Below, in pieces: positions 27,281 through 39,101 of a DNA stretch of 60,823 nt. Position 1 is the stretch's first letter. Each line of letters begins with the position of its first letter. This DNA comes from an uncultured Pseudomonadales bacterium. Its GTDB lineage: Bacteria > Pseudomonadota > Gammaproteobacteria > Pseudomonadales > Pseudohongiellaceae. The stretch is from contig CALSUH010000013.1 in the NCBI GenBank assembly GCA_943789485.1, positions 1-60,823 on the forward strand. Direction: 5' to 3'. Under the pieces are notes generated by a model. The model did no database searches and was not told the origin of the DNA. It worked only from the letters and a program-made list of their open reading frames with translations. The position numbers were made by a program, and so were the translations under genes.

Positions 27281-28762
27281 TCAGCCAGAGAGAACAACGT
27301 CGAACTGCTCTTGAGTATACATGGGTTCCACCTCAAATTTGACCGTCTTCGCCACTAATTCTTGTAACTGCGCCAAGGTGTCAGACTCCTCGTCGAGCAG
27401 ACGATCAACTACTATCCCAGAGGCCATAACTCGCAGTACATCGTGATCAACAGTTAGAGCCACGCGCAAAATTTCACGGAATATTTCATAGCAAACCGTC
27501 TCTGCAGACTTTTGTGTTCCGCGTCCTTCACAGATTGGGCAGGGGCTATTCAAAATCTGACCCAAACTCGCCCGGGTCCGCTTGCGCGTCATCTCCACAA
27601 GCCCGAGTTCCGATATTCCAGTAATCGAAGTGCGTGCTGGATCTTTTCCCAGAGCTTTTTCTAATGCGCGATGGACCTGCCGCTGATGCTCCTCATCGAG
27701 CATATCGATGAAGTCGAGAATGATAATCCCTCCAAGATTTCTGACGCGAAGCTGCCGCGCGATCGAAGTTGCCGCTTCAAGGTTCGTCTTTAGAATCGTC
27801 TCTGCGTGATTCTTACTCCCAAGATAGCCTCCGGTATTCACATCGATAGTCGTCATGGCCTCGGTCTGATCAATAATTAGATCGCCACCGGATTTCAGCA
27901 TTACCTGTCTACCCAGAGCCTTGTTGATCTCACCCTCGATGCCAAACAGGTCAAATAGCGGACGAGCGCCAGTATAGGCTTCCAACTTCGAAGCCGACTC
28001 GGGAATAAAGTCTTCTATAAATTGCTGAATCTCCCCCAGCGACTGCTCGTTGTCGACACGAATTCTCTCGACGCGCGTTGTAATAAGGTCACGGGTGATT
28101 CGCATATAGAGCGGGGCTTCACCATAGACAGTACTAATCTTATTCGTTCTCTCTATCCGCTGCTTCACTTTCCTCCACAGACGGCGCAGGTAACGAACAT
28201 CTTCACAGAACTCCTCCGCACAAGCCCCTTCAGCTGCGGTGCGCACTATGAATCCGCCATGCCCATCCCAAGATTCCTGCTCAAGGCAATGCCCGATCTG
28301 ATCAAGTAGTCGCTGCCGTTCTGCATCACCCGCGATGCGCTGCGAGATGCCTAAGTGTTTGCTTCTAGGCAGATAGACCAGATTTCGAGAAGGCAAAGTT
28401 AAGTTAGTAGTTAAACGTGCCCCTTTTGTGCCGATCGCATCCTTGGCTACTTGCACAACAATAAATTGCCCTTCCCGCAATAGCTGCTGAATTGGCTTTG
28501 GGCCCTCGTCTCTAGTCTCGAATCCATCGGCATCAATTTCCGCTATATCCGAGGCATGAATGAAGGCGGCCTTCTCTAGACCGATATCGACAAAGGCAGC
28601 CTCCATTCCTGGCATCACACGTATCACCTTGCCGTAAAAGATATCGCCAACGTGACCTCGATGACTGTGTCGCTCGATAAAAATTTCTTGCAACTGGCCA
28701 TTCTCGATAAGCGCTACTCGAGTCTCCATCGCTGTAACGTTGATGAGGATTTCTTCGCTCAT
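27281..28762 (-). CDS. rng: Ribonuclease G
   Basis: A 493-residue endoribonuclease that matures the 16S rRNA 5' end and decays mRNAs. An S1 domain lies near residues 38-115 (GDIFYGKVIRVMPGMEAAFV, GLEKAAFIHASDI). The catalytic DNase-I-like part has TTIDVNTGGYLG and ILDFIDMLDEEHQRQVH with Mg-ligand Asp residues, and the zinc-link motif is CPICEGRGTQ. It lacks the C-terminal scaffold of RNase E, which settles the choice. It starts three bases after the maf stop. Confidence 0.96.
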   Translation of the reverse strand: MSEEILINVTAMETRVALIENGQLQEIFIERHSHRGHVGDIFYGKVIRVMPGMEAAFVDIGLEKAAFIHASDIAEIDADGFETRDEGPKPIQQLLREGQFIVVQVAKDAIGTKGARLTTNLTLPSRNLVYLPRSKHLGISQRIAGDAERQRLLDQIGHCLEQESWDGHGGFIVRTAAEGACAEEFCEDVRYLRRLWRKVKQRIERTNKISTVYGEAPLYMRITRDLITTRVERIRVDNEQSLGEIQQFIEDFIPESASKLEAYTGARPLFDLFGIEGEINKALGRQVMLKSGGDLIIDQTEAMTTIDVNTGGYLGSKNHAETILKTNLEAATSIARQLRVRNLGGIIILDFIDMLDEEHQRQVHRALEKALGKDPARTSITGISELGLVEMTRKRTRASLGQILNSPCPICEGRGTQKSAETVCYEIFREILRVALTVDHDVLRVMASGIVVDRLLDEESDTLAQLQELVAKTVKFEVEPMYTQEQFDVVLSG

Positions 28763-28765
28763 AGA

Positions 28766-29377
28766 CTATTTCACTATCGCTGGAATAGTTGATTGCAAGG
28801 GCACAGTAAACTCGCAGAGCAGCTGCGCCGTCTGGAATAAGGGCAGACCCATAACACCGCTGTAGCTGCCAATGAGTTGCTCTACGAATACCGCAGCATA
28901 ACCCTGTATGGCATAAGCTCCTGCCTTACCAGCAGATTCACCGCTTCTATAATACTGTTGCGCCTCTGCAATGCTGATCTCACGGAATCTTACCCGGGAC
29001 TCGGACAACAGCGTACGCTGCTTATCCTGCGTGGCCAGCGTTACAGCGGAGAGCACTCGATGCTCGCGCCCAGATAGGCGTCGCAGCATATCGACCGCAT
29101 CCGCCTCATCCATCGGTTTGCCAAGCACGTCAGCATCGCAGACAACACTGGTGTCTGCCGCAAGTACCACAGTTGCGTTTGAATCCTTATTTACCAGTAA
29201 TTCACTGAGTGCAGATTTCGCCTTCTCCTGTGCCATACGGATAACGTAGTCATTGGCTAGCTCACCACTTCGAATCGATTCATCGATGTCCTGACTTCGA
29301 ACGGTGAAACGAACACCAATCTGGCGGAGCAACTCCTGCCGTCTGGCAGACGCGGAGGCAAGTATGATCGATTCCAT
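28766..29377 (-). CDS. maf: Maf-family nucleotide pyrophosphatase
   Basis: About 203 residues from ATG 29375-29377. ASASARRQELLRQIGVRF is the Maf signature and binds the triphosphate; VLAADTSVV holds the catalytic Asp and DMLRRLSGREHRVLSAV follows. Maf/YhdE hydrolyses dTTP, UTP or modified nucleotides to monophosphates and is linked to cell division control. A longer frame to 29401 would overlap mreD. Part of the mreBCD-maf-rng-yhdP run. Confidence 0.93.
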   Translation of the reverse strand: MESIILASASARRQELLRQIGVRFTVRSQDIDESIRSGELANDYVIRMAQEKAKSALSELLVNKDSNATVVLAADTSVVCDADVLGKPMDEADAVDMLRRLSGREHRVLSAVTLATQDKQRTLLSESRVRFREISIAEAQQYYRSGESAGKAGAYAIQGYAAVFVEQLIGSYSGVMGLPLFQTAQLLCEFTVPLQSTIPAIVK

Positions 29378-29387
29378 TCCAGCCCGC

Positions 29388-29876
29388 CTAATGCACATCA
29401 AAGCTACGGCGAATTTGTCGGAGCAGCTGAAAGAGAGAGGGCCAGATTACCGCACTAGTTAGTGCCGCCATTAGGAACATGAGGTTAGAAGAGACACTCT
29501 GGCCAGTCACGATTTGCAGCCAATTACATAGCATCAAATTGAGGCCCACCAAAACAAGCACAAGCCCGCTTTGCTGCACAGAAGAAAACATTCGCATGCG
29601 TTGGTGCAGGCTAAGCGCGACATAGGCGACAACCACGAGCGCCAGCGCATTCACCCCTAGAGTCGAGCCTTCGAGAACATCCAAAACCAGCCCCGCTGCG
29701 CAGGCGGAACCGATACCAATGCGATAGGGCAAGGCCATGGTCCAATAGATCAGTACTATCGGCACCCATTCGGGACGGTAATTCATCGCCCATTCGGGGA
29801 AGGGAACAATGGCTAGCAGGTAAGCTAAAAAGAAGCTTAGAAAAATTACCCAGATCGAGTGTGGCTTATCTTGCAT
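29388..29876 (-). CDS. mreD: Rod shape-determining protein MreD
   Basis: A 162-residue integral membrane protein with five to six helices (VIFLSFFLAYLLAIVPFP, WVPIVLIYWTMALPYRIG, AAGLVLDVLEGSTLGVNALA). The VL/GxxxD.L.G....G segment is typical of MreD, which anchors the elongasome with MreC. It lies directly after mreC with eight bases between. Confidence 0.93.
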   Translation of the reverse strand: MQDKPHSIWVIFLSFFLAYLLAIVPFPEWAMNYRPEWVPIVLIYWTMALPYRIGIGSACAAGLVLDVLEGSTLGVNALALVVVAYVALSLHQRMRMFSSVQQSGLVLVLVGLNLMLCNWLQIVTGQSVSSNLMFLMAALTSAVIWPSLFQLLRQIRRSFDVH

Positions 29877-29884
29877 CGCTACGC

Positions 29885-30784
29885 CTATTGAACCGCCGCG
29901 TTCGGCAGCCCTTGAGGTATTTGATCAGCGATAACCGATGCCTCGACACTCTCATTAACCGCTGTTTCACCCGCTTTCAGCGTGGGTAGATTAGGCTCTA
30001 CAATGTCTGCTGCTCTGCGCACGCTCGTTTGCGCTTCCTCGTTATTAAACACCAGCATCACATGACGCGTGCTGTCGATCTGTGCCAAGGGTCTTGCCGT
30101 GATCGTAGCGAAGTCCTGACCCGGATCGGCGAAGACACTGGTGATCTCAGCGACGGGATAGTTTTTCGGATAGACCTGCCCCATACCCGAGCTGATCAAT
30201 CGATCACCGGCCTTCATATCTTGAGTTTGCGTTACAAACTGTAATTCCAATTCGGCTGCGGTCGTGCGACTCCCTATGGCCAGCGCACGTTCGCCATTGC
30301 GATTCACCTCGACAGGGGTCACGTGGTGAGAATCGGTGATCAACAAAACCCAAGCAGTAAAGGGAAGCACCTCATCCACCTGCCCCATCAAACCGTTCGC
30401 ATCGAGCAAAGCCTGCCCGATGAATACATCTTCGCGAGCCCCCTTGTTGATCAACACTCTTTTCGAATAGGGATCGGGAGACATATTAATAATCTCCGCG
30501 GACAATACGTCACCATTGATTCCTCGAGTGGCCTCATTCAGTGCGAGTAAGCGATTGTTCTCGCTAACCAGACTCTCAAGCAGCTGCAACTCGCGCTGCG
30601 CGGCGAGAAGATTAGCACGCAGGCCATCATTTTCTTCGAGAAGGTCGGTGCGAGAGACAAAAACATCATCGATCCAGAAGGAGACGCGTGTGGGTATATC
30701 TGCGACCCAATAGACTGGCGAGGTGGCATAGCCGAGACCATAGCGAATTCGTTCTAGGTAGCCAAAGCGCGCATCTGCGAACAT
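29885..30784 (-). CDS. mreC: Rod shape-determining protein MreC
   Basis: The listed frame (299 residues) starts at ATG 30782-30784, but MreC normally has about 25 more N-terminal residues including its membrane helix. Those are present upstream in the same frame: DKTLFTKGVALEYRALTF, then IFFCVCIMFADARFGYL. No ATG, GTG or TTG precedes them before an in-frame TAG. Instead AAGAGG stands nine bases before ATC 30860-30862. The real start is therefore probably that ATC or a base error. The rest shows a coiled coil (LLEENDGLRANLLAAQRELQ) and two beta domains (VLINKGAREDVFIGQALLD). Confidence 0.93.
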   Translation of the reverse strand: MFADARFGYLERIRYGLGYATSPVYWVADIPTRVSFWIDDVFVSRTDLLEENDGLRANLLAAQRELQLLESLVSENNRLLALNEATRGINGDVLSAEIINMSPDPYSKRVLINKGAREDVFIGQALLDANGLMGQVDEVLPFTAWVLLITDSHHVTPVEVNRNGERALAIGSRTTAAELELQFVTQTQDMKAGDRLISSGMGQVYPKNYPVAEITSVFADPGQDFATITARPLAQIDSTRHVMLVFNNEEAQTSVRRAADIVEPNLPTLKAGETAVNESVEASVIADQIPQGLPNAAVQ

Positions 30785-31021
30785 GATGCAAACGCAGAAG
30801 AATATAAAGGTGAGCGCCCGATACTCGAGAGCGACACCTTTTGTAAACAGAGTCTTATCGATGGTAGCTGACCTCTTAACTTGAAGCTAAGACCTTAGAG
30901 CATAGCGCAGCCTGATTCGAGGGCTCTACTCAGATCCTCTCTACTCAGGCCCTCTCAGACCCAAAGGGAAAATCCAGAGTATATCAGCCCCTTAAGGCCT
31001 GCACGAGGCAGCAACTAGCGC

Positions 31022-32434
<1,413 letters not shown>

Positions 32435-32722
32435 ATGGCTTTGGACAAGACAGAAGTAGAAAAAATTGCCCATTTGGCACGATTACATATTAGCGAATCT
32501 GAAACCCATGAGGTGACGACTCGAATTACTGATATTCTGGCGCTTATCGATCAGATGCAATCGGTAGACACAAACGCGGTCGAACCACTTGCCCACCCTC
32601 TGGATCTAGTGCAGCGCCTCCGTGCCGACAAGATCACCGAAGAGGATCAGCGCGACAAACTCCAGCAACTCGCCCCCGCGAGCGAAGACGGTTTATACCT
32701 GGTACCAAAAGTACTCGATTGA
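32435..32722 (+). CDS. gatC: Asp-tRNA(Asn)/Glu-tRNA(Gln) amidotransferase subunit C
   Basis: A 95-residue protein of the GatC type: VEKIAHLARLHISESETHEV at the N-terminus and EPLAHPLDLVQRLRADKI in the middle, which wraps around GatA. It begins the gatCAB operon. GatCAB converts Glu-tRNA-Gln (or Asp-tRNA-Asn) to the correct aminoacyl-tRNA. Confidence 0.96.
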   Translation: MALDKTEVEKIAHLARLHISESETHEVTTRITDILALIDQMQSVDTNAVEPLAHPLDLVQRLRADKITEEDQRDKLQQLAPASEDGLYLVPKVLD

Positions 32723-32786
32723 GCCTACTTTCTGACTCTCACAGCAAGCAACCTAATAACGCAATCACGACAAATGGAATCCGCAA

Positions 32787-34256
32787 ATGATTAATAGTAC
32801 TGTCGCCGAAATTTCCGCCGCTCTCGCTGCGGGCGACATCTCCAGTGTTGAAATTACGCAGGCTTATTTAGACCGCATCGCCACTCTCAACGGTGAGCTC
32901 AATGCCTTCATTACTGTGTGTGAAGATTCTGCTCTGCTAGCCGCAAAAGCTGCAGACGAAGCGCGCGCAAATGGACTCGATAGCCCGTTACTCGGAATCC
33001 CGCTAGCCCATAAGGATATATTTTGTACCAAGGATATTCTGACTACCTGCGGCTCACGCATGCTTCACAACTTTGTCTCACCCTACAATGCAACCGTTGT
33101 GGAGCGTTTCAATGATGCCGGTACCGTACTGTTAGGCAAAACCAACATGGATGAGTTCGCGATGGGCTCCTCCAATGAGACTAGCTTCTTTGGTGACGTA
33201 AAGAACCCTTGGAATACCGAATGTGTGCCAGGTGGCTCTTCCGGCGGATCGGCGGCAGCCGTCGCTGCCGACCTTTGCGCCATGGCAACAGGCACCGACA
33301 CCGGTGGGTCTATCCGACAGCCCGCTGCATTCTGCGGCGTAACCGGGATGAAGCCGAGTTACGGCCGTGTGTCTCGCTGGGGAATGATCGCTTTCGCCTC
33401 TAGTCTCGATCAGGCCGGCCCGCTAGCGAAGAGCGCCGAAGATGCCGCCTTGATGCTGAATGTTATGTCAGGCTTGGACAAAAAAGACTCCACTAGCATA
33501 GATAGACCAATCGAAGATTTCACCGCTTCTCTCAATCAACCCTTAAAGGGAATACGCATCGGCATTCCAAAGCAGCATTTTGCAGAAGGCTTGAGCCGTG
33601 AAGTCGAACAAGCTGTTCGCGATGCACTCACCGAATACGAGAAGCTTGGTGCAATAATCAAAGAAGTGGATCTAACCAATAGCCATCTCTCTGTTTCTGC
33701 CTATTATGTTGTTGCCCCAGCAGAAGCATCGGCCAACCTTTCACGCTTCGACGGCGTGCGTTACGGTTACCGCTGCGAAGATCCTGTCAATCTTGAAGAC
33801 ATGTACAAGAGAACACGCAGCGAAGGCTTCGGTGAAGAAGTGAAGCGTCGCATCATGATCGGCACCTATGCCCTATCGGCTGGTTTTTATGATGCCTATT
33901 ACCGTAAGGCGCAAAAGATTCGCCGCCTAATCAAGGACGATTTCGATAGAGCCTTTACGGAGGTCGACGTAATTATTGGGCCGACTTCACCGCATACCGC
34001 ATTCAAACTAGGCTCGAAGAGCGACCCGGTTTCGATGTACCTCGAGGACATCTATACCATCGCAGTTAATCTCGCCGGACTACCTGCCGCGTCTATCCCA
34101 GTGGGCATAGCCAATGGCCTACCTATGGGAATGCAGATAATCGGCAAATACTTTGATGAGGCGAAGATCCTTAATGTGGCTCATCAGTTCCAACAGCACA
34201 CCGATTGGCACAAGCAGAAATCTACAGCGATAACAGCTGCTAGCGGAGAGTCCTAA
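32787..34256 (+). CDS. gatA: Asp-tRNA(Asn)/Glu-tRNA(Gln) amidotransferase subunit A
   Basis: A 489-residue amidase-signature enzyme releasing ammonia from Gln. The Ser-cisSer-Lys triad is visible: Lys in [11 protein letters not shown], and both serines in [17 protein letters not shown] and [31 protein letters not shown] is the conserved C-terminal segment. gatB starts two bases after its stop. Confidence 0.97.
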   Translation: MINSTVAEISAALAAGDISSVEITQAYLDRIATLNGELNAFITVCEDSALLAAKAADEARANGLDSPLLGIPLAHKDIFCTKDILTTCGSRMLHNFVSPYNATVVERFNDAGTVLLGKTNMDEFAMGSSNETSFFGDVKNPWNTECVPGGSSGGSAAAVAADLCAMATGTDTGGSIRQPAAFCGVTGMKPSYGRVSRWGMIAFASSLDQAGPLAKSAEDAALMLNVMSGLDKKDSTSIDRPIEDFTASLNQPLKGIRIGIPKQHFAEGLSREVEQAVRDALTEYEKLGAIIKEVDLTNSHLSVSAYYVVAPAEASANLSRFDGVRYGYRCEDPVNLEDMYKRTRSEGFGEEVKRRIMIGTYALSAGFYDAYYRKAQKIRRLIKDDFDRAFTEVDVIIGPTSPHTAFKLGSKSDPVSMYLEDIYTIAVNLAGLPAASIPVGIANGLPMGMQIIGKYFDEAKILNVAHQFQQHTDWHKQKSTAITAASGES

Positions 34257-34258
34257 TC

Positions 34259-35689
34259 ATGGAATGGGAAACAGTCATAGGCTTAGAAGTACACGTCTCT
34301 CTGTCCACGAAGTCGAAGTTGTTCTCGGGAAGCTCTACCGAATTCGGTGCGCAGCCTAATACCCAGGCGAGTATTTTCGACTGTGCCTTACCCGGCACAC
34401 TACCCGTATTCAACGAAGAAGCGCTTAGAATGGCCGTTCGTTTTGGCGTTGCGATAGGCGCCGAGATCGGCAAGCGATCAGTCTTTGACCGCAAGAACTA
34501 CTTCTATCCCGACTTACCGAAAGGGTACCAAGTAACCCAATTGGATTTCCCAACTGTGGGCAAGGGTGCCTTAACTGTCACCCTCGCCGACGGTAGCGAG
34601 AAGATTATCGGTGTTACACGCGCACACATTGAGGAGAACGCAGGAAAATCGCTACATGAAGAATTCAGCGGCATGTCTGGAATCGATCTGAACCGCGCCG
34701 GAGAACCTCTGTTGGAAATTGTTTCTGAACCAGAGATCACCTGCGCAGAAGAGGCGGTTGCCTACTTGAAGAAGCTACACACTATCATTCGTTATCTGGA
34801 TATCTCTGACGCAATCATGGCGCAAGGATCAATGCGCTGTGATGTTAACGTCTCGATACGTCCTAAGGGAGCCACTGAGCTTGGGACGCGCGCGGAGATC
34901 AAAAACATCAACTCGTTCCGCTTCGTAGAGAAAGCAATCCACTCCGAGGTGGCGCGTCAGCAGGAAATTCTTGAAGACGGCGGCAGGATCATTCAGGAAA
35001 CTCGACGCTACAACGCTGATAAAGACGAGACAAGTTCTATGCGCAGCAAGGAAGTAGCAAATGACTACCGCTACTTTCCCGAACCGGACTTACTTCCCGT
35101 TGTTATCGATGATGAATACATCGCAGCCGTAACAGCGCAGCTCCCAGAACTGCCTGATGCAAGAAAGGCACGCTTTATCGAAGATTATTCATTGAGCAAT
35201 TACGATGCCGGTGTCCTAGTGAGTAGCCGTGAGTTAGCGGAGTACTATGAAATTGTGGCCACAGCGAGCGGTGATTCGAAACTCGCCGCAAACTGGGTCA
35301 GCCAAGACCTCTTAGGCTTGCTCAATAAGCACAACTGGGAGATTGCCGATTCACCCATTCAGGCTGTGCGCCTAGCGACTCTGATCGCGCGCATCAAGGA
35401 CAACACAATCTCAGGCAAGATCGCCAAGACCGTGTTTGAATCCATGATCAGTGATGAATCTGATGTCGATGCAATCATCGAGTCGAAGGGCTTAAAGCAA
35501 GTTACCGACTCCGGTGAGATCGAAAAATTGGTGCTTGAGGTTATCGAAAAAAATCCTGCGCAGGTACAACAATATAAGGACGGCAAGGAGCAGGTAATCG
35601 GCTTTCTGGTTGGTCAGTGTATGCAGCTATCTAAAGGCAAAGCCAACCCAGCACAGGTTAACGAGTTACTTAGAGAAAAAATGCAATGA
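34259..35689 (+). CDS. gatB: Asp-tRNA(Asn)/Glu-tRNA(Gln) amidotransferase subunit B
   Basis: A 476-residue subunit that phosphorylates the mischarged tRNA and amidates it. It opens [20 protein letters not shown]; zinc-site and Mg-site elements lie in the GMRCD-like [15 protein letters not shown]; and the C-terminal YqeY-like tail ([15 protein letters not shown]) binds the tRNA elbow. Its TGA overlaps the next gene's ATG (ATGA), showing translational coupling. Confidence 0.97.
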   Translation: MEWETVIGLEVHVSLSTKSKLFSGSSTEFGAQPNTQASIFDCALPGTLPVFNEEALRMAVRFGVAIGAEIGKRSVFDRKNYFYPDLPKGYQVTQLDFPTVGKGALTVTLADGSEKIIGVTRAHIEENAGKSLHEEFSGMSGIDLNRAGEPLLEIVSEPEITCAEEAVAYLKKLHTIIRYLDISDAIMAQGSMRCDVNVSIRPKGATELGTRAEIKNINSFRFVEKAIHSEVARQQEILEDGGRIIQETRRYNADKDETSSMRSKEVANDYRYFPEPDLLPVVIDDEYIAAVTAQLPELPDARKARFIEDYSLSNYDAGVLVSSRELAEYYEIVATASGDSKLAANWVSQDLLGLLNKHNWEIADSPIQAVRLATLIARIKDNTISGKIAKTVFESMISDESDVDAIIESKGLKQVTDSGEIEKLVLEVIEKNPAQVQQYKDGKEQVIGFLVGQCMQLSKGKANPAQVNELLREKMQ

Positions 35690-36048
35690 AGCAAGAAAAG
35701 AAGGTCGGTACACAGAGAACGCAAAAGGCAACTCGCGATGAAGAGTGGTCTGACGAGCGATTAAAGGCCGGCCTCGATGTCCTTCCACCGGAAGACCTGC
35801 CGCACGACTACAATATCCTGCTGCGCGCCTATCGCGGTATGACTGCCGAACTGTTCGCTCGTTTCATTGTGCTCTATGCCGATGCAGGTCACGATATCAA
35901 CGTCAGCCTGAAAGACGGCAGCACCTTTCTAGATTTAGTGTCTCGCCACAGAAAATCTAGCAAATACGTGGAAATACTAAAGCAGGCCGGAGCTAGCGGG
36001 AGCGCGGTGGACGCTTGCCGGAACTTGGATTCCCAGAAGTCCGGCTAG
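35686..36048 (+). CDS. PA4642 family protein
   Basis: A 120-residue protein. [40 protein letters not shown] and [19 protein letters not shown] match the small ankyrin-like family typified by Pseudomonas PA4642, with no known function. Translation is coupled to gatB by an ATGA overlap. Its last 56 bases overlap the 3' end of the convergent rhlB gene. Confidence 0.75.
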   Translation: MKQEKKVGTQRTQKATRDEEWSDERLKAGLDVLPPEDLPHDYNILLRAYRGMTAELFARFIVLYADAGHDINVSLKDGSTFLDLVSRHRKSSKYVEILKQAGASGSAVDACRNLDSQKSG

Positions 36049-37270
36049 CGGGTTTTGCTTTAAACTTAGAAGCTCTCTCGAAAGCCGGTGCCTTCGCTAA
36101 CATCGCCTCCTCTGGATGAATACAATCCAGTTTCGCTCCTAGCTTTTCTTCGATATCTGGCAGTAGAAACGAATCATCTTCGCAAGCAAAGCTGATCGAA
36201 GTACCAATCGCTCCAGCCCTACCCGTTCGTCCTATGCGATGCACATAGTCTTCCGGTTCGTCAGGCAGCGTGTAATTTATCACGTGTGTAACGTCATCGA
36301 TGTGCAATCCACGGCCCGCCACATCAGTTGCGACTAATACCTTTACCTTGCCACTTTTAAAGGCATCCAATGTACGCACTCTTTGGTTCTGAGCGACTTC
36401 ACCGGAAAGCATGCCGCATTCGACTCCGTTTCTATGCAAATTATCTGCGAGCCTTCTAACCTGATCGCGGCGATTGCTGAACACCATAACCTTCTCAGCT
36501 TCTGGCTCAGCAATGAGATTAAACAGTAAATTGTATTTATCAGCTGTAGTAACCAGGTAGACGATCTGGTCGACCGCATCCGCCGCCACTTTCTCTGGCT
36601 CGATCTCAATCATGATAGGGTCGACTGCCCAGCGCTGCGCTAGCTCTATGATGGCTGGAGTAAATGTCGCACTAAACAACAGAGTCTGTCGACATTCCTT
36701 CTTCGGTGTGCGCGAAACAACGGAGCGCACCTGTGGAATGAAACCCATGTCCAACATTCGATCGGCCTCGTCCAATACAAGAACTTCGACTGCGCCCAGA
36801 TGCAGATTGCCGCTCTGTACGAAATCCAGCAAACGACCGGGCGTCGCTACGACGATATCTACAGGTCTGGCATCGAGTGCCCGATTCTGTTTGGCGTAGT
36901 CTTCGCCACCGACCAAAGTGACGACACTCATGTCGCAACCATCTGTTAGTAGCTGCGCATCGCTGGCAATCTGCTGTGCTAATTCCCGCGTGGGCGCTAC
37001 GATCAGTGCACGTGGCTCGGCGATATAACGCGCCTGTTCAATCGGATTCAAGAGAAGATCGTTAATAATAGTAATAAGAAAGGCGGCTGTCTTACCGGTG
37101 CCGGTCTGCGCCTTACCAGTCACATCATGGCCCTGCAGCGTATGTACCAGCGATTGCGCCTGAATCGGCGTGCAGTACTCAAAACCTATCTTCCTGATGG
37201 CGTCAGCGAGCGGCTTCTGTAGATCGAAGTGGTTGAAGGCGAGCTTTGGCTGTTCTAGTTCTGAATCCAT
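35993..37270 (-). CDS. rhlB: DEAD-box ATP-dependent RNA helicase, RhlB-like
   Basis: About 425 residues from ATG 37268-37270. All DEAD-box motifs are present: Q motif FEYCTPIQAQSL, motif I AQTGTGKTAAF, Ia PTRELAQQ, motif II VLDEADRMLDMGF, motif III FSAT, motif V VATDVAGRGLHI and motif VI HRIGRTGRAG. A basic Ser/Arg/Lys tail follows, as in RhlB/RhlE. RhlB feeds RNA to the degradosome; RhlE is the main alternative. Convergent with the PA4642 gene. Confidence 0.85.
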   Translation of the reverse strand: MDSELEQPKLAFNHFDLQKPLADAIRKIGFEYCTPIQAQSLVHTLQGHDVTGKAQTGTGKTAAFLITIINDLLLNPIEQARYIAEPRALIVAPTRELAQQIASDAQLLTDGCDMSVVTLVGGEDYAKQNRALDARPVDIVVATPGRLLDFVQSGNLHLGAVEVLVLDEADRMLDMGFIPQVRSVVSRTPKKECRQTLLFSATFTPAIIELAQRWAVDPIMIEIEPEKVAADAVDQIVYLVTTADKYNLLFNLIAEPEAEKVMVFSNRRDQVRRLADNLHRNGVECGMLSGEVAQNQRVRTLDAFKSGKVKVLVATDVAGRGLHIDDVTHVINYTLPDEPEDYVHRIGRTGRAGAIGTSISFACEDDSFLLPDIEEKLGAKLDCIHPEEAMLAKAPAFERASKFKAKPASRTSGNPSSGKRPPRSR

Positions 37271-37430
37271 AAGAATTATTACCAGTGAAGGTATATCGAG
37301 TTTACAGCTTACGCAAAAAAGGAAAGGCTTAGGGTATCTCACGACTGAAGCGCGAGCATCATAGCCCTATGCGCTAGACACTTCAAACTTTGTACTCGCT
37401 AATTTAGTAGCGACCAGGGACTTGCCGTGC

Positions 37431-38201
37431 TCAGGACTTGGCACCGTAACTGCGCCGCGAAGAGCCACAGGCCCCGCAGTTACTATCGCGCGGGAGTCGC
37501 ATCTCACGCCATTGCAGGCTGCTGGCGTCGAGCAAAAGTAGCCGGCCAGTAAGCGATTCACCAATGCCGGCTAGCAGCTTTATCGCCTCCATCGCCTGTA
37601 CCGCACCGATTATACCTACCAGTGGCGCCATCACACCGTTCTCGGAACAGCTTGCATCCTCGTCACCTCCTTGCGAATACAGGCATTGATAACAGGGGCT
37701 AATTGGACTCCTGCTGTCGAACACAGCCACCTGCCCCTCCATACGAATGGCGGCACCGGAGACTAGGGGCTTGCCGTGCTCGATGCACGCGGAATTGATA
37801 GCGAATCGGGTAGTGTAATTATCGCAGGCATCGACGACGAGGTCGGCTTGGCTGACCGCTTCGCTTAAATTCGCTCCTTCGAGCCGCTTCTGCAGCGCCG
37901 TGATTTTTAAATCCGGATTAAGACCCAATAAGGTTTGTTGAGCCGATACCACCTTCGGCTCACCGATCATAGATTGACTGTGAGCGACCTGCCGTTGCAG
38001 ATTCGTCAGCTCAACCACATCATCATCGGCGATGATAAGATGACCGACGCCTGCGGCGGCGAGATACATAGCTGCAGGACAGCCCAATCCGCCCATGCCG
38101 ACGATGAGCACAGTCGCCTCAATTAGTTTCTGCTGTCCAGCAACGTCCATCTGGGGCAACATAATCTGGCGAGAGTATCTAAGTAGCTGTTCGTCTTTCA
38201 T
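37431..38201 (-). CDS. moeB: Molybdopterin-synthase adenylyltransferase (ThiF/MoeB/HesA)
   Basis: A 256-residue E1-like enzyme that adenylates the C-terminal Gly-Gly of MoaD or ThiS. LIVGMGGLGCPAAMYLAAAG is the ATP-binding loop, VDACDNYTTRFAIN the adenylation site, and paired CYQC and CGAC motifs bind zinc. It starts 46 bases downstream of prmC. MoeB and ThiF are not separable by sequence alone; position behind hemA-prfA-prmC favours the moeB name. Confidence 0.88.
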   Translation of the reverse strand: MKDEQLLRYSRQIMLPQMDVAGQQKLIEATVLIVGMGGLGCPAAMYLAAAGVGHLIIADDDVVELTNLQRQVAHSQSMIGEPKVVSAQQTLLGLNPDLKITALQKRLEGANLSEAVSQADLVVDACDNYTTRFAINSACIEHGKPLVSGAAIRMEGQVAVFDSRSPISPCYQCLYSQGGDEDASCSENGVMAPLVGIIGAVQAMEAIKLLAGIGESLTGRLLLLDASSLQWREMRLPRDSNCGACGSSRRSYGAKS

Positions 38202-38247
38202 TACTGCCTGCTTTTATTTTTTTCAGAAAACTAGGCCTTGGAAAAAA

Positions 38248-39087
38248 TCAATGCAACCACTGCGCCTTCGTCAATCTATCTAACTTGGCTAGGTCTTTTA
38301 CACATTCGATATTCGCATAGCCGGTATCGACCAATATTTTTTCAACTGCCTGCTTCTGCTGAAACCCGTGTTCGATCAGTAGCCATGAGCTTTTCTTCAA
38401 GCAGTGCCGGCTCTGTTCAGCGATCGCGCGAATATCCGCAAAACCATTCTCTCTAGCAACCAAAGCAGCGATCGGCTCGAAAGGCAGACTGCCTTCACTT
38501 AAGTGCTTATCTCCCGCCTCCACATAGGGAGGGTTCGCCGCAATGAGATCGAAATGAGCATTCGGTAGACCATCACACCACGATGTCTGTATAAACTCAA
38601 TATTCGAAAGCTGCAGCAACTTTGCGTTATCCGCGGCAACCCCTAGAGCGGACTCACTGCTATCAACAGCGGTTACCGCCCAGTGTCTATTGCTGGCAGC
38701 CAATGCTAAGGCTATAGCGCCACTGCCGGTGCCGAGATCGAGGACTACAGCAGTAGCAGATTTATCGAGTACCTCTAGCGCTGTTTCCACCAATAGCTCG
38801 GTCTCCGGACGCGGAATAAGAACCGCAGGGGTTACTAGTAGCTCGAAATCCCAGAACGCCTGCCTGCCGAGAATATAAGCGATGGGTTCACCAGTCAGAC
38901 GTCTGCCACAATAAGTATCAAATTTTTCGAACTGAGACTGCGTCAACTCTTCGTTTGGCCAAGTAAATAGATATTCCCTAGATTGCCCGATAGCTTCAGC
39001 GAGGAGCAGTTCGGCATCGAGTTTCCAGCTTTCGCTAACCTGTTGAAGTGTGTTGGCCTGCATTAGCGCTTGCTTAATAGTTGCCAT
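38248..39087 (-). CDS. prmC: Release factor glutamine methyltransferase
   Basis: A 279-residue SAM-dependent enzyme that methylates the Gln of the GGQ motif in release factors. VLDLGTGSGAIALALA binds SAM, and LIAANPPYVEAGD is the substrate NPPY motif. The preceding LIPRPETELLVETAL segment is also diagnostic. It lies 14 bases behind prfA, its substrate gene. Confidence 0.96.
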   Translation of the reverse strand: MATIKQALMQANTLQQVSESWKLDAELLLAEAIGQSREYLFTWPNEELTQSQFEKFDTYCGRRLTGEPIAYILGRQAFWDFELLVTPAVLIPRPETELLVETALEVLDKSATAVVLDLGTGSGAIALALAASNRHWAVTAVDSSESALGVAADNAKLLQLSNIEFIQTSWCDGLPNAHFDLIAANPPYVEAGDKHLSEGSLPFEPIAALVARENGFADIRAIAEQSRHCLKKSSWLLIEHGFQQKQAVEKILVDTGYANIECVKDLAKLDRLTKAQWLH

Positions 39088-39101
39088 CGTAAGGTCTGCG
39101 C

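Noticed and set aside
30919..30955. GAGGGC / GCCCTC pairing between mreB and mreC as a terminator
   Set aside because: The arms are short, the loop is long and no T run follows, and mreBCD genes are normally co-transcribed.
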